Assembly (NCBI GenBank): GCA_024636155.1
Contig: JAGXHM010000132.1
Coordinates: 1 to 35,298, forward strand
Length of the DNA: 35,298 nt
Direction: 5' to 3'
Source: Deltaproteobacteria bacterium
GTDB taxonomy: Bacteria > Desulfobacterota > Desulfuromonadia > Desulfuromonadales > BM103
Positions 1 through 9,211 of the stretch are shown piece by piece. The notes under the pieces were generated by a model, which was given only the letters and a program-made list of their open reading frames with translations, did no database searches and was not told the DNA's origin. How positions within the stretch are numbered: the first letter of the stretch is position 1; the number at the start of each line of letters is the position of its first letter. The position numbers and the translations under genes are program-made.

Positions 1-141
1 GAGATGGTTATGCCTGGTGACAACATTGGTGTCACTGTGCAATTGATCACCCCGATCGCTATGGATAAAGAGCTGCGCTTCGCAATCCGCGAAGGCGGTC
101 GTACCGTTGGTGCTGGTGTTGTCAGCGAGATTATTGAGTAA
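1..141 (+). CDS. tuf: Elongation factor Tu, C-terminal end (partial)
   Basis: Only the last 46 codons and the stop lie in the window, so the 5' part is off the left edge. The translation reads through [10 protein letters not shown] and ends with [15 protein letters not shown], the highly conserved end of EF-Tu domain III. EF-Tu is the GTPase that delivers aminoacyl-tRNA to the ribosome. Its position 13 bases before rpsJ is the classic str-S10 junction (rpsG-fusA-tuf-rpsJ), so transcription probably enters the ribosomal cluster from upstream. Whether this is tufA or tufB cannot be told from this fragment. Confidence 0.97.
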   Translation, partial: EMVMPGDNIGVTVQLITPIAMDKELRFAIREGGRTVGAGVVSEIIE

Positions 142-154
142 AAAGGACGAGATC

Positions 155-463
155 ATGCAGAACCAGAAGATCCGTATCCGCCTTAAGGCATATGATCACA
201 AGTTGCTCGATCAGGCGGTAAATGAAATTGTCGACACCGCCAAGCGCACAGGTGCTCGCATTGCAGGACCGATTCCGTTGCCGACAGTGATCAACAAGTA
301 CTGTGTGCTGCGTGGACCTCATGTTGACAAGAAAAGTCGTGAACAGTTTGAGATGCGCACACATAAGCGTCTGCTTGATATTGTCGAGCCGACCCAACAG
401 ACGGTTGATGCTTTGATGAAGCTGGACCTTTCTGCCGGTGTCGATGTCGAGATCAAGCTGTAA
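155..463 (+). CDS. rpsJ: 30S ribosomal protein S10 (NusE)
   Basis: A 102-residue protein of normal S10 length. It shows the conserved GPIPLPT at residues 38-44 and [12 protein letters not shown] at 61-72. S10 sits in the 30S head, and as NusE it also joins the transcription antitermination complex with NusB. The ATG at 155 follows an AAAAGGACGA ribosome-binding site. An upstream in-frame start at 107 would add residues read through the end of tuf and is rejected. It is the first gene of the S10 operon proper. No promoter is visible between tuf and this gene. Confidence 0.97.
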   Translation: MQNQKIRIRLKAYDHKLLDQAVNEIVDTAKRTGARIAGPIPLPTVINKYCVLRGPHVDKKSREQFEMRTHKRLLDIVEPTQQTVDALMKLDLSAGVDVEIKL

Positions 464-484
464 TAGTCAAGTAAGGGTAAAGTA

Positions 485-1120
485 ATGATTCAGGGAATTT
501 TGGGTAAAAAACTGGGTATGACCCAGGTTTTCGCAGCCGATGGTCGCCGGATTCCTGTGACCGTGGTGGAAGCAGGCCCTTGTACTGTCCTGCAGAAGAA
601 AACAGAATCCGTTGATGGTTACAATGCTTTACAGGTTGGCTTCTCGGAGAAGAAAACCCATCGGGTTAATAAACCGATGATGGGGCATTTCAAGAAAGCT
701 GATCAGGGTGCATTTGCTAATCTGCGCGAGCTGGCGGCAGTCAATGTTGATGATTACCAGGTTGGTGACCAGATCATCTGTGATGCTGTTTTCAAGGCCG
801 GTGATATTGTTGACATAACTGGAACCAGTAAAGGGAAAGGGTTTCAGGGCGTTATCAAGCGCTGGGGCTTCTCTGGCGGTCGTGCAACTCATGGTTCTCA
901 CTTCCATCGTGCTCCTGGCTCGATTGGCATGAGCGCCACGCCATCACGTGTGCATAGGGGCAAAAAAATGCCTGGCCAGATGGGTAATGCTCGTGTCACC
1001 ACGCAAAATCTGGAAATTGTGGAAGTTCGTCCTGAGCAGAATTTGATTCTGGTCAAAGGGGCTATCCCCGGGGCTAACCAGGGTCTTGTTGTGATCCGTA
1101 AATGCGTTAAGTCTAAGTGA
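485..1120 (+). CDS. rplC: 50S ribosomal protein L3
   Basis: A 211-residue L3. The N-terminus [14 protein letters not shown] is the usual start of the family. The long loop reaching toward the peptidyl-transferase centre is present at about residues 113-170, with TSKGKGFQG and [14 protein letters not shown]. The glutamine of the PGQMGN motif is the residue methylated by PrmB in other proteobacteria. L3 is an early assembly protein of the 50S subunit. It lies 21 bases after rpsJ with GGGTAA before the ATG and is part of the same transcript. Confidence 0.97.
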   Translation: MIQGILGKKLGMTQVFAADGRRIPVTVVEAGPCTVLQKKTESVDGYNALQVGFSEKKTHRVNKPMMGHFKKADQGAFANLRELAAVNVDDYQVGDQIICDAVFKAGDIVDITGTSKGKGFQGVIKRWGFSGGRATHGSHFHRAPGSIGMSATPSRVHRGKKMPGQMGNARVTTQNLEIVEVRPEQNLILVKGAIPGANQGLVVIRKCVKSK

Positions 1121-1151
1121 TTAATACAAGATTGAGGGCCGGAGTTTAGTT

Positions 1152-1775
1152 ATGGCAAAGATTGCTGTATTTGATATTAGCCGCAAGCAAGTTTCTGAGC
1201 GGGAATTGGTTGACGAAGTCTTTGATGCTGACGTCAAAGGATACCTGCTACATGACATGGTCCGCTACCAGTTAGCTGCTCGTCGTCAGGGAACTGCTAA
1301 GGCAAAAGGCCGCAGCGAAGTTAGAGGCGGTGGTAAGAAACCTTTTAAACAAAAGGGCACAGGTAATGCTCGACAGGGGACAAAGACCGCACCCAACCAT
1401 GTTGGTGGTGGTGTTGTTTTCGGTCCTACGCCGCGCGATTACTCGTTTAAGTTGAACCGTAAGGTTAAGCAGTCTGCACTACGTAGTGCTCTGTCGGTTC
1501 GTTTCAAGGAAGAATGCATGACGGTTGTCAACTCCTTGGATCTCGAGCAGATCAGCACCAAGGGTTTCGCTGAAGTTCTCGATCGGTTTGAGCTTAAGAA
1601 GGCACTGATTGTGATTGATGGCGAAAACACAAACCTTGAGCTGTCTGCGCGCAACGTACCTTTTGTTAAAGTCCTGCGTGCCGAAGGTGTCAATGTCTAC
1701 GACATCCTAAAGTATCCTAACCTGGTCATGACCGAAGCTGCGGTTGATCAGATTGAAGGAGTCTTGGCAAAATGA
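1152..1775 (+). CDS. rplD: 50S ribosomal protein L4
   Basis: A 207-residue L4. The exit-tunnel loop is seen at residues 58-74 ([17 protein letters not shown]), followed by [13 protein letters not shown] near 85-97. L4 binds 23S rRNA domain I. In E. coli it also represses the S10 operon through a leader upstream of rpsJ; no such leader can be judged here because that region is occupied by tuf. The gene overlaps rplW by four bases (ATGA at 1772-1775), which indicates translational coupling. Confidence 0.97.
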   Translation: MAKIAVFDISRKQVSERELVDEVFDADVKGYLLHDMVRYQLAARRQGTAKAKGRSEVRGGGKKPFKQKGTGNARQGTKTAPNHVGGGVVFGPTPRDYSFKLNRKVKQSALRSALSVRFKEECMTVVNSLDLEQISTKGFAEVLDRFELKKALIVIDGENTNLELSARNVPFVKVLRAEGVNVYDILKYPNLVMTEAAVDQIEGVLAK

Positions 1776-2056
1776 AACCTTTACATCAGATTATCAGGAA
1801 GCCCCTGGTTACAGAGAAGTCCAACTTGATGAAGGAATCCGGTAATGTTGTTGCTTTTGAAGTTGCAATGAGCAGCAACAAGGTTGAAATCAAGAAGGCG
1901 ATTGAACTTGCTTTCAACGTCAAGGTACAAGAAATACGTACTCTGATTGTTGCCGGCAAAATCAAACGCTCTGGACGTAATTTTGGCAAACGTCCCAATG
2001 TCAAAAAAGCGTATGTGACCTTGGCTGATGGCACCATCGATTTCTTTGGTGTTTAG
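1772..2056 (+). CDS. rplW: 50S ribosomal protein L23
   Basis: A 94-residue L23. The N-terminal [11 protein letters not shown] and the central [21 protein letters not shown] match the family core. L23 sits at the polypeptide exit site and is the docking point for trigger factor and SRP. The start codon overlaps the rplD stop, and the usual SD lies inside the end of rplD (GAAGGAG). The length is normal for a bacterial L23. Confidence 0.96.
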   Translation: MKPLHQIIRKPLVTEKSNLMKESGNVVAFEVAMSSNKVEIKKAIELAFNVKVQEIRTLIVAGKIKRSGRNFGKRPNVKKAYVTLADGTIDFFGV

Positions 2057-2089
2057 CAAGATTGATATCCATCTGACGGAGTAGTAATA

Positions 2090-2914
2090 ATGGGGATCAA
2101 AAAGTTTAAACCGACATCACCGGGTCGCCGACACATGACCGCCTCGACTTTCGAGGAAATCACGGCATCAACCCCGGAAAAGTCACTGTTGGCACCGCTT
2201 TCAAAATCTGGCGGTCGTAATAACACAGGTCGTATCACCAAGCGGCACACCGGTGGTGGTCACAAACGTAGGTTCCGGGTGATAGATTTTAAGCGCGACA
2301 AGCGTGAGATCTCAGCCAAGGTCGCAACGATTGAATACGACCCGAATCGCTCTGCACGGATCGCTTTGCTACATTATGTAGATGGTGAGAAGCGTTATAT
2401 CCTGGCTCCCGTTGGCATCAAAGTTGGCGACGTCATTGTTGCTAGTGATACCGCTGACATCGTGCCAGGCAACGCCATGACGATTCGCTCGATTCCACTT
2501 GGTACCTGGGTTCATAATATTGAACTAAAGGTCGCCAAAGGTGGGCAACTTGCTCGCAGCGCCGGTACCTACGCGATGATTGCAGCCAAAGAGGGCAAGT
2601 ATGCTCAGCTTCGGTTGCCTTCCGGAGAAGTTCGTCTGGTGTTGCAGGACTGTTGCGCTACGATTGGTCAGGTTGGTAATACGGATCATGAGAATGTCAA
2701 GATTGGTAAAGCTGGTCGTAATCGTTGGCTGGGCAAACGCCCACAATCTCGCGGTGTTGCCATGAACCCGGTTGACCATCCACATGGCGGTGGTGAAGGC
2801 AAGAGTTCAGGTGGCCGTCACCCTGTAACCCCATGGGGCGTTCCAACCAAGGGTTACAAAACGCGCTCTAACAAGCGGACGGATCGTTTTATTGTCCGCC
2901 GTCGGACCAAGTAA
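2090..2914 (+). CDS. rplB: 50S ribosomal protein L2
   Basis: A 274-residue L2, one residue longer than the E. coli protein. [10 protein letters not shown] lies at residues 41-50, and the C-terminal [13 protein letters not shown] begins at residue 225 and contains the conserved histidine near the peptidyl-transferase centre. L2 is needed for subunit association and peptidyl transfer. The ATG at 2090 follows GACGGAGTAGTAATA. It lies within the contiguous S10 operon. Confidence 0.97.
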   Translation: MGIKKFKPTSPGRRHMTASTFEEITASTPEKSLLAPLSKSGGRNNTGRITKRHTGGGHKRRFRVIDFKRDKREISAKVATIEYDPNRSARIALLHYVDGEKRYILAPVGIKVGDVIVASDTADIVPGNAMTIRSIPLGTWVHNIELKVAKGGQLARSAGTYAMIAAKEGKYAQLRLPSGEVRLVLQDCCATIGQVGNTDHENVKIGKAGRNRWLGKRPQSRGVAMNPVDHPHGGGEGKSSGGRHPVTPWGVPTKGYKTRSNKRTDRFIVRRRTK

Positions 2915-2931
2915 GGAAATAGGAGACGACT

Positions 2932-3207
2932 GTGGCAAGATCAATTAAAAAGGGCCCTTATATTGAACAGAGCCTGTTGCGAAAAATTGAAAACATTGGC
3001 GATCGTGGTGCTCATAAAGTGATCAAGACCTGGTCACGACGCTCCACAATTCATCCTGATTTTGTCGGTATGACCTTTGCCGTACATAATGGCAAAAAGT
3101 TCATTCCGGTCTTTGTGTCTGAAAATATGGTTGGCCACAAACTTGGTGAGTTCTCCCCAACCAGGACCTACTACGGTCACGGTTCGGACCGGAAAAAGAA
3201 GAAGTAA
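2932..3207 (+). CDS. rpsS: 30S ribosomal protein S19
   Basis: A 91-residue S19 with [10 protein letters not shown] at the N-terminus and [15 protein letters not shown] near the C-terminus, both diagnostic. S19 forms a head complex with S13 and contacts the A-site tRNA. The start is GTG at 2932, preceded by AGGAG at 2921-2925; there is no ATG giving the same N-terminus. The gap after rplB is 17 bases. Confidence 0.97.
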   Translation: MARSIKKGPYIEQSLLRKIENIGDRGAHKVIKTWSRRSTIHPDFVGMTFAVHNGKKFIPVFVSENMVGHKLGEFSPTRTYYGHGSDRKKKK

Positions 3208-3232
3208 TCATTAGCTGAGGGAGTACCAGCAC

Positions 3233-3565
3233 ATGGAAGCAAGTGCGAAATTGAAATTTGCTCGCCTGTCGCCACAAAAGACCCGTCTGGTTGTGGATAT
3301 GGTCCGCGGTAAGGCTGTACAGGAAGCTCTTAATATCTTGAAGTTTTCGCCTCAACGCCCGGCGGATATCGTCGCCAAGGTGATGCGCTCAGCAGTTGCT
3401 AATGCTGAGCAAAAAGGCATCTCGGATGTTGACCGGCTCTTTGTTAAGGCAGTGTTTGTTGATCAGGGACCTGTCCTCAAGCGCTTTATGCCGCGCGCTC
3501 AAGGCCGGGCAACGAAAATTCGTAAGCCGACTAGTCACATTACCGTGGTTCTGGACGAGAAGTAG
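3233..3565 (+). CDS. rplV: 50S ribosomal protein L22
   Basis: A 110-residue L22. The beta-hairpin that lines the exit tunnel is visible near the C-terminus (MPRAQGRATKIRKPTSH), a region where macrolide-resistance changes are known in other species; nothing abnormal is seen. The N-terminal helix region KLKFARLSPQKTRLV is conserved. ATG at 3233 follows GAGGGAGTACCAGC. It lies between rpsS and rpsC as expected. Confidence 0.97.
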   Translation: MEASAKLKFARLSPQKTRLVVDMVRGKAVQEALNILKFSPQRPADIVAKVMRSAVANAEQKGISDVDRLFVKAVFVDQGPVLKRFMPRAQGRATKIRKPTSHITVVLDEK

Positions 3566-3585
3566 CCACCTGAGGAGGTGTAGTT

Positions 3586-4230
3586 TTGGGTCAGAAAGTT
3601 CATCCAATAGGATTTCGCTTAGGCGTAATTCGTACATGGGAGTCCAACTGGTATGCAGAGAAGGACTATGCGCTGCTACTACATGAGGATCTCAAACTAC
3701 GTAATTACTTGAAAGAGCGTTTGCACCACGCCGGTATTTCGAAAGTGGAAATTGAGCGTGCTGCCGGTAAGGCCAAGATAAATATCTTCGCTGCTCGCCC
3801 TGGTATCATCATCGGCAAAAAAGGCTCAGAAGTTGAAGCTCTTAAGAAGGAGCTGGCCAAGCTGACTGACAAAGAGGTTTTTATCAACATTCAGGAAGTT
3901 CGCAAGCCTGAAGTTGATGCCCAGTTAGTGGCTGAGAATGTCGCCCTGCAGTTGGTTCGTCGGGTTGCTTTCAGGCGTGCTATGAAGAAAGCCGTTGGTC
4001 AATCTCTGAAGTTTGGTGCCCAAGGGATCAAGATTGAATGTTCCGGTCGACTTGGCGGGGCAGAGATGAGCCGTCGTGAATGGTATCGTGAAGGTCGCGT
4101 GCCTCTTCATACTCTGCGTGCCGATATTGATTACGGGTTCGCTGAAGCCAAGACTACTTACGGCATTATCGGTGTTAAAGTTCATATTTTCAAGGGCGAG
4201 ATCCTTGGTAATAAGGACCAGCAGAAATAA
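3586..4230 (+). CDS. rpsC: 30S ribosomal protein S3
   Basis: A 214-residue S3, slightly shorter than the E. coli protein at the C-terminus. It begins with [14 protein letters not shown] type II KH domain carries the GxxG loop as IIGKKG at residues 75-80. The C-terminal domain includes [21 protein letters not shown] (cited in part as [15 protein letters not shown]). S3 lies at the mRNA entry channel. The start codon is TTG at 3586 behind a strong TGAGGAGGTG site. No ATG exists for this N-terminus. Confidence 0.97.
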   Translation: MGQKVHPIGFRLGVIRTWESNWYAEKDYALLLHEDLKLRNYLKERLHHAGISKVEIERAAGKAKINIFAARPGIIIGKKGSEVEALKKELAKLTDKEVFINIQEVRKPEVDAQLVAENVALQLVRRVAFRRAMKKAVGQSLKFGAQGIKIECSGRLGGAEMSRREWYREGRVPLHTLRADIDYGFAEAKTTYGIIGVKVHIFKGEILGNKDQQK

Positions 4231-4255
4231 GTAACAAGTCAGGAGTTTATTCACC

Positions 4256-4681
4256 ATGTTAATGCCTAAAAAGGTTAAGCATAGAAAACAATTCAAAGGT
4301 CGTATGAAGGGTGCTGCCCGTGGCGGTACGGATCTGAACTTTGGAGATTTTGGTCTGCAGGCTGTGGATTGCGGTTGGCTCTCCGCGCGGCAGATTGAGG
4401 CTGCACGTCGCGCCATGACACGCTATGTAAAGCGTGGCGGGCAGATCTGGATTCGTGCGTTCCCAGACAAATCATTGACCCGTAAGGCTGCCGAAACCCG
4501 TATGGGTAAAGGTAAAGGCTCGCCAGATAGCTGGGTCTGCGTGGTTCGCCCGGGGATGATCCTTTATGAAATGCAGGGTGTTGCCGAACAGGATGCTAGA
4601 GAAGCGTTCCGTCTGGCCGCTCACAAACTGCCAATGCAAACCAAGATCGTGGTTCGTGAGGAGTCCGGTCATGAAGCCTGA
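4256..4681 (+). CDS. rplP: 50S ribosomal protein L16
   Basis: A 141-residue L16 with [19 protein letters not shown] at the start and [17 protein letters not shown] in the middle, both characteristic. L16 contacts the A-site tRNA and organises the peptidyl-transferase region. Two close in-frame ATGs (4256 and 4262) are possible. The first fits the usual MLMPKK start and lies after CAGGAGTTTATTCACC. The 3' end overlaps rpmC by 11 bases. Confidence 0.97.
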   Translation: MLMPKKVKHRKQFKGRMKGAARGGTDLNFGDFGLQAVDCGWLSARQIEAARRAMTRYVKRGGQIWIRAFPDKSLTRKAAETRMGKGKGSPDSWVCVVRPGMILYEMQGVAEQDAREAFRLAAHKLPMQTKIVVREESGHEA

Positions 4682-4859
4682 ACAATTATGTGACAAAACA
4701 GTCGAAGAACTTGATGCAGCAGTTGCAGAGTTGAACCAGGAGTTGTTCAACCTGAAGTTTCAACTGCACACTGGACATCTGGAAAACACCTCTCGCATCC
4801 CTCAGGTGCGTAAGGAAATTGCCCGGGTGAAAACTGCGCTTCAAACAAAGCACAGCTAA
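4671..4859 (+). CDS. rpmC: 50S ribosomal protein L29
   Basis: A 62-residue L29. The sequence [14 protein letters not shown], then [15 protein letters not shown] and [10 protein letters not shown] is the family two-helix pattern. The ATG at 4671 lies inside the last codons of rplP, preceded by GTGAGGAGTCCGGTC. An upstream start at 4566 in the same frame would add residues translated from rplP and is rejected. L29 sits beside L23 at the exit site. Overlap with rplP indicates coupled translation. Confidence 0.95.
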   Translation: MKPEQLCDKTVEELDAAVAELNQELFNLKFQLHTGHLENTSRIPQVRKEIARVKTALQTKHS

Positions 4860-4880
4860 TCCGATTAAACGAGGACGGCA

Positions 4881-5147
4881 ATGACGAAAGAACGTGGTAA
4901 TAAGAAGTTGCGGGTTGGAATTGTGGTAAGCGACAAGATGGATAAGACCGTGGTTGTTAAGGTCGACAACATCATTAAGCACCCGACCTACAAGAAATAT
5001 ATCAAGCGTAGTGTTACCTGTAAAGCGCATGACGAGTTGAATGATTGTGCTGCCGGTGACAAGGTGCTGATTGTAGAATCTCGCCCTCTGTCGAAAGACA
5101 AGCGGTGGCGGGTTCGTGAAATTATCGAGAAACGCGTTAGCGTTTAG
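4881..5147 (+). CDS. rpsQ: 30S ribosomal protein S17
   Basis: An 88-residue S17 with the OB-fold core signature [17 protein letters not shown] at residues 13-29 and [14 protein letters not shown] following. S17 binds 16S rRNA helices h7 and h11 and is an early assembly protein. ATG at 4881 follows GAGGACGGCA. The order rplP-rpmC-rpsQ-rplN is standard. Confidence 0.96.
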   Translation: MTKERGNKKLRVGIVVSDKMDKTVVVKVDNIIKHPTYKKYIKRSVTCKAHDELNDCAAGDKVLIVESRPLSKDKRWRVREIIEKRVSV

Positions 5148-5159
5148 GAGATACTGGCC

Positions 5160-5528
5160 ATGATTCAGATGCAATCTACCCTTACTGTCGCAGACAATTC
5201 CGGAGCTCGGAAACTCTGTTGCATTAAGGTTCTTGGCGGGTCCAAGCGCAAGTATGCAGGTATTGGTGACATTATCGTCTGCTCAGTCAAAGAGGCGATG
5301 CCTAATTCGAAGGTGAAGAAGGGTGATGTTGTCCGTGCGGTAATTGTGCGCACCGCAAAAGAGGTTACCCGTCCCGACGGTTCTTATATCCGCTTTGATA
5401 CTAACTCTGCAGTTGTAGTTAGCGCGTCTGGAGAGCCGGTTGGTACACGTATCTTTGGACCAGTCGCTCGTGAGTTACGCGCCAAGCGGTTTATGAAAAT
5501 TGTTTCACTGGCCCCTGAGGTCCTTTAA
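5160..5528 (+). CDS. rplN: 50S ribosomal protein L14
   Basis: A 122-residue L14, the invariant bacterial length. [18 protein letters not shown] starts the protein, and RGSYIRFD-like and [13 protein letters not shown] segments follow (seen here as [15 protein letters not shown]). L14 forms inter-subunit bridges and binds the RsfS silencing factor in other bacteria. ATG at 5160 follows TTTAGGAGATACTGGCC, 12 bases after rpsQ. Confidence 0.97.
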   Translation: MIQMQSTLTVADNSGARKLCCIKVLGGSKRKYAGIGDIIVCSVKEAMPNSKVKKGDVVRAVIVRTAKEVTRPDGSYIRFDTNSAVVVSASGEPVGTRIFGPVARELRAKRFMKIVSLAPEVL

Positions 5529-5546
5529 AGCTGGGAGTAAAGAGTC

Positions 5547-5876
5547 ATGGCAGTCACAAAACTCCATGTGAAAAAAGATGACCTGGTAATAATTGTTGCC
5601 GGGAAAGATAAAGGCAAAAGCGGCAAGGTTCTGCGCGTTATGCCTGATAAAGGCCGAGTTCTGGTTGAGAATCTCAACCTGATGAAGCGCCATACGCGCC
5701 CCTCTCGTACTAATAACGAGGGTGGGATCATTGAAAAGGAAGCACCAATTGCTCTCTCTAATGTCCAATTGTTGTGCCAGGGTTGCAATAAGCCGGCGCG
5801 CACTGGTCTCAGAGTGCTTGAGGATGGTAGCAAGGTCCGTTTCTGCAAGAAGTGCAACGAGATTGTGAATAATTAA
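5547..5876 (+). CDS. rplX: 50S ribosomal protein L24, with Cys4 motif
   Basis: A 109-residue L24. The KOW motif lies near residues 11-30 ([19 protein letters not shown]). The C-terminal part contains two CxxC pairs, C77/C80 and C100/C103, which could hold a zinc ion; E. coli L24 lacks these but many other bacteria have them. L24 is one of the first proteins to bind 23S rRNA. ATG at 5547 follows CTGGGAGTAAAGAGTC. Confidence 0.96.
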   Translation: MAVTKLHVKKDDLVIIVAGKDKGKSGKVLRVMPDKGRVLVENLNLMKRHTRPSRTNNEGGIIEKEAPIALSNVQLLCQGCNKPARTGLRVLEDGSKVRFCKKCNEIVNN

Positions 5877-5887
5877 CGGAGTTTTTC

Positions 5888-6442
5888 ATGGCAAGGCTCA
5901 AGGAATTATATCAGAACGAGCTGGTTCCGAAGTTGCTTAAGGAATTACAGCTTAAGAACGTGATGGAAGTCCCTCGCGTCGAAAAAGTCGTCATTAATAT
6001 GGGGCTTGGCGAAGCGATACAGAATGTAAAGATTCTGGAATCTGCAGTCGAAGAGATGTCCCGCATTACTGGTCAAAAAGCAGTTATTACACGCGCCAAG
6101 AAATCAATCGCACAGTTTAAATTGCGCGAAGATATGCCAATTGGTGTCATGGTAACCTTGCGGCGTGACCGGGCATATGAATTCCTTGATCGTCTGATCA
6201 ATGTTGCTTTGCCCCGGGTCAGGGACTTCAAGGGTGTGTCGGCCAAAGCTTTTGACGGTCGTGGAAATTACACCCTCGGTATTCGGGAGCAGTTAATTTT
6301 CCCTGAGATCGATATCGAGAAAATCGATAAGGTCAAGGGAATGAATGTGACAATTGTCACATCGGCTCGTACTGATGAAGAGGGTCGTGCACTGCTTACC
6401 GAAATGGGCATGCCCTTTCGTAAACAGACTGTAGCAGCATAG
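5888..6442 (+). CDS. rplE: 50S ribosomal protein L5
   Basis: A 184-residue L5 with [20 protein letters not shown] at residues 24-43 and ARKSIAQFK-like ([12 protein letters not shown]) and FRGNYTLGI-like ([12 protein letters not shown]) segments. L5 binds 5S rRNA and contacts P-site tRNA. It is a few residues longer than the typical 179. ATG at 5888 follows ACGGAGTTTTTC, 11 bases after rplX. Confidence 0.97.
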   Translation: MARLKELYQNELVPKLLKELQLKNVMEVPRVEKVVINMGLGEAIQNVKILESAVEEMSRITGQKAVITRAKKSIAQFKLREDMPIGVMVTLRRDRAYEFLDRLINVALPRVRDFKGVSAKAFDGRGNYTLGIREQLIFPEIDIEKIDKVKGMNVTIVTSARTDEEGRALLTEMGMPFRKQTVAA

Positions 6443-6454
6443 CGGAGGAAGTTC

Positions 6455-6640
6455 GTGGCAAAGAAATCGATGCGCATAAAGGCCGCAGGGCCTCAGAAGT
6501 TTAACGTGAGAAAGTATAATCGCTGCCCGATTTGTGGTCGGCCTCGTGCGTACTATCGTAAATTTGATATGTGCAGAATCTGTCTGCGCAAGCTGGCGTC
6601 TGAAGGCAAACTGCCGGGCGTAACCAAGTCCAGCTGGTAA
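6455..6640 (+). CDS. rpsN: 30S ribosomal protein S14, zinc type (short form)
   Basis: A 61-residue short S14 of the zinc-binding type. Two CxxC pairs are present, C24/C27 (CPICGRP) and C40/C43 (CRICLRK). S14 is a late assembly protein in the 30S head. The start is GTG at 6455 behind GCGGAGGAAGTTC. Keeping only the Cys4 form in the operon is usual for non-enteric bacteria; whether a zinc-independent paralogue exists elsewhere cannot be seen. Confidence 0.97.
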   Translation: MAKKSMRIKAAGPQKFNVRKYNRCPICGRPRAYYRKFDMCRICLRKLASEGKLPGVTKSSW

Positions 6641-6663
6641 TCAGGCATTAAGGAGCAGTATTC

Positions 6664-7062
6664 ATGGCTATGACGGATCCGATCGCGGACTTGTTGACCC
6701 GTATTCGCAATGCAGGCATGGCAAAACATGCAAAGTTTGACATTCCTTCGTCCAATGTGAAGGTTGCCATTGCCGAGGTTCTAAAAGAACTCGGTTACAT
6801 AAAGAATTTCAAGGTTGTCAGTGACAACCTGCAAGGAATCCTGCGTGTTTACCTGAAATATGATGAGCAGAGTCAAGCAGTAATCCATGAGATTACCCGC
6901 GTGTCGAAGCCTGGTCGTCGGGTTTACGTAGGGCAGAATGAAGTCCCTCGCGTTAAGAATGGTCTCGGGGCTGCGATTCTGTCGACTTCCAAGGGTGTTA
7001 TGGATGATGTCTCTGCACGAGAAGCTGCAATCGGCGGTGAAGTTCTCTGCACGATTTGGTAA
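6664..7062 (+). CDS. rpsH: 30S ribosomal protein S8
   Basis: A 132-residue S8. [15 protein letters not shown] near the start and [15 protein letters not shown] with GGEVLCTIW at the end are diagnostic. S8 nucleates the 30S platform, and in E. coli it represses the spc operon by binding the rplE mRNA. ATG 6664 and ATG 6670 are both possible; 6664 is better spaced from the AAGGAGC at 6650. No S8-like target hairpin was confirmed here. Confidence 0.97.
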   Translation: MAMTDPIADLLTRIRNAGMAKHAKFDIPSSNVKVAIAEVLKELGYIKNFKVVSDNLQGILRVYLKYDEQSQAVIHEITRVSKPGRRVYVGQNEVPRVKNGLGAAILSTSKGVMDDVSAREAAIGGEVLCTIW

Positions 7063-7102
7063 CTCTTCAGTAAACTGTTGATTTTTAAGGAGTCGATTAA
7101 AG

Positions 7103-7642
7103 ATGTCGCGTATCGGCAAAAAACCAATAAGTATCGCCTCGGGTGTTAAAATCACCCTGGATGGTCAAAATATCAAAGTCGAAGGGCCGAAAGGTCACCT
7201 TGAACGGATCATTCATGATTCCATTGAGGTTAAAATGGAGGCTGACCAGTTGCTGGTTGCTTCACGGCTGAATCCAGCCGGTTCTGCTTTGCAGGGTCTT
7301 TCGCGTTCTCTCATAGCAAACATGGTGAATGGCGTTAGTACCGGATTCTCCAGGATTCTGGAGATCAATGGCGTCGGTTATCGTGCCGAACTCAAGGGCT
7401 CAAATCTGAACTTGTCGTTGGGTTACTCGCACCCGATTGAATATCCGCTACCTCAGGGGATCAGCGCTGAAGTCGACACAAAGGCCAATCGCATTACCGT
7501 CTCCGGTATAGACAAGGAACTGGTGGGTGCCACAGCAGCTAAAATTCGCTCTTTCCGCCAACCCGAGCCGTACAAGGGTAAGGGCATTAAATACGCGGAT
7601 GAGCGTATCTTGCGCAAAGCTGGTAAGACTGGTAAGAAGTAA
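7103..7642 (+). CDS. rplF: 50S ribosomal protein L6
   Basis: A 179-residue L6 with MSRIGKKPI at the start and the C-terminal signature [20 protein letters not shown]6 has two similar alpha/beta domains and lies near the factor-binding site and the sarcin-ricin loop. ATG at 7103 follows TTAAGGAGTCGATTAAAG. Spacing from rpsH is 40 bases, one of the larger gaps inside the cluster, but no terminator is seen in it. Confidence 0.97.
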   Translation: MSRIGKKPISIASGVKITLDGQNIKVEGPKGHLERIIHDSIEVKMEADQLLVASRLNPAGSALQGLSRSLIANMVNGVSTGFSRILEINGVGYRAELKGSNLNLSLGYSHPIEYPLPQGISAEVDTKANRITVSGIDKELVGATAAKIRSFRQPEPYKGKGIKYADERILRKAGKTGKK

Positions 7643-7666
7643 TCTGAACAGGACAAGGTGAGAATT

Positions 7667-8035
7667 GTGAATATCTCAAAAGATCGGCGGAATGCCCGCA
7701 AAAAGCGTCAGGCAAGAGTACGTAAAAAGGTTACAGGTAGCATTGAGCGTCCGCGTTTGTGCGTATTCCGTACCTCCAAACATATTTATGCCCAGATTAT
7801 AGAAGATGTTACCGGTAAGACTTTGGTTGCGGCTTCTACGGTTGTTAAGGGAATTGAGGACAGTGTCAAGTCCACCGGGAATGCTGAAGCGGCCAAAGTG
7901 GTTGGCAAGCAACTCGCTGAAAAGGCCTTGGCAAAGGACATTAAACAGGTAGTTTTCGACCGCAACGGCTTTTTGTACCACGGCCGTGTCAGAGCACTTG
8001 CCGATGCGGCTCGTGAAGCTGGTTTGACTTTCTAA
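7667..8035 (+). CDS. rplR: 50S ribosomal protein L18
   Basis: An L18 of 122 residues if started at GTG 7667, or 125 if started at GTG 7658. The later start is preferred because the AAGGTGAG block at 7655-7662 then lies at a workable distance and the length matches relatives. [20 protein letters not shown] and the C-terminal [24 protein letters not shown] are the family hallmarks. L18 carries 5S rRNA into the 50S subunit together with L5. No ATG start is available. Confidence 0.94.
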   Translation: MNISKDRRNARKKRQARVRKKVTGSIERPRLCVFRTSKHIYAQIIEDVTGKTLVAASTVVKGIEDSVKSTGNAEAAKVVGKQLAEKALAKDIKQVVFDRNGFLYHGRVRALADAAREAGLTF

Positions 8036-8054
8036 GCGGCAAAGGAGAAGAGCG

Positions 8055-8561
8055 TTGCAACGCGTTGACAAAAACGAAACAAATTTAACCGATCGCGTTA
8101 TTCACATTAATCGTACGGCCAAGGTTGTAAAAGGTGGTCGTCGATTCAGCTTCTCTGCCCTGGTTGTAGTTGGTGACGGCAGCGGTAATGTTGGATACGG
8201 TCTTGGTAAGGCCAAAGAGGTTCCTGAGGCTATTCGCAAGGGAGTCGAAAAGGCTAAGAAGAGTATGATTTCCATACCCATCCAGGGAACAACCATCCCT
8301 TACGATGTTATCGGCAAGTTTGGCGCCGGCAAGGTTTTGCTGAGGCCGGCTTCTGAAGGTACTGGGGTTATCGCTGGTGGTGCGGCACGTGCGATTCTGG
8401 AAGTTGCTGGCATTGGCGATATTCTTACCAAGTGTCTTGGTTCTAACAACCCGCACAACGTTGTCAAGGCGACTATCCGGGCTCTACAGATGTTGCGTAG
8501 TCCGGAAGAGATCCTTGCAAGACGTGGTCTCGGGGCAACCAGCTCTGATAAAAAAGCCTGA
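8055..8561 (+). CDS. rpsE: 30S ribosomal protein S5
   Basis: A 168-residue S5. The double-stranded-RNA-binding-like N-terminal domain is visible with [16 protein letters not shown] at residues 27-41 and [17 protein letters not shown] at 45-61. S5 acts in decoding accuracy at the mRNA entry tunnel. The start codon is TTG at 8055 after AAAGGAGAAGAGCG, with no ATG alternative. Confidence 0.97.
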   Translation: MQRVDKNETNLTDRVIHINRTAKVVKGGRRFSFSALVVVGDGSGNVGYGLGKAKEVPEAIRKGVEKAKKSMISIPIQGTTIPYDVIGKFGAGKVLLRPASEGTGVIAGGAARAILEVAGIGDILTKCLGSNNPHNVVKATIRALQMLRSPEEILARRGLGATSSDKKA

Positions 8562-8575
8562 GCCAGGAGAGAATA

Positions 8576-8752
8576 ATGGCGGACATCAAGATAACACTTA
8601 AACGTAGCGGTATCGGCCGCAACAAATATTTCACCAAGGTGCTCAATGGACTTGGCTTGCGTCGTCTTCAACAGACGGTCGTGCTAAAGGACACACCTGA
8701 AATTCGCGGTATGATCAACAAGGTCAGCCACATGGTCTCCGTTGAAGAATAG
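8576..8752 (+). CDS. rpmD: 50S ribosomal protein L30
   Basis: A 58-residue L30 fitted exactly between rpsE and rplO. The sequence begins [15 protein letters not shown] and contains [19 protein letters not shown] and [10 protein letters not shown], the usual L30 pattern. ATG at 8576 follows CAGGAGAGAATA, and the TAG stop is at 8750-8752. L30 is a small late-binding 50S protein absent from some bacteria but present here. Confidence 0.96.
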   Translation: MADIKITLKRSGIGRNKYFTKVLNGLGLRRLQQTVVLKDTPEIRGMINKVSHMVSVEE

Positions 8753-8769
8753 GCACAAGGATAACAACC

Positions 8770-9210
8770 ATGGATTTAAGTAATCTGCAACCGTCATACG
8801 GTTCAACACATAGTAAGAAACGGATTGGCCGTGGTCACGGCTCGGGTACTGGCAAAACTTCTGGTAAGGGACACAAAGGCCAGAATGCCCGTTCCGGTGG
8901 TGGCGTCAAACCTGGTTTTGAAGGCGGTCAAATGCCTCTGCAGAGACGCCTGCCCAAGCGTGGCTTCACACCGCTGAGCAGAAAGGTCTATGACCTTGTC
9001 AACCTCCGCGACCTGGAGTTGTTTGACGCTGGGAGTGTGGTAGATCTGGAGACCCTTGGTAAGGCTGGATTGATTGGCCATATTAAAGATGGCGTCAAGA
9101 TCCTCGGCGATGGTGATCTCTCCAAAGCATTGACAGTTAAAGCCCATAAGTTCAGCAAATCTGCCCAAGCCAAAATTGAGGCTGCAGGCGGCGCTGTCGA
9201 GGTCATTTGA
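8770..9210 (+). CDS. rplO: 50S ribosomal protein L15
   Basis: A 146-residue L15. The basic, glycine-rich N-terminal half ([20 protein letters not shown] at residues 19-38, [18 protein letters not shown] following) wraps 23S rRNA. L15 is a late-stage assembly protein. ATG at 8770 follows CAAGGATAACAACC. The stop TGA (9208-9210) is one base before the inferred secY start, so the two are closely coupled. Confidence 0.97.
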   Translation: MDLSNLQPSYGSTHSKKRIGRGHGSGTGKTSGKGHKGQNARSGGGVKPGFEGGQMPLQRRLPKRGFTPLSRKVYDLVNLRDLELFDAGSVVDLETLGKAGLIGHIKDGVKILGDGDLSKALTVKAHKFSKSAQAKIEAAGGAVEVI

Positions 9211-9211
9211 T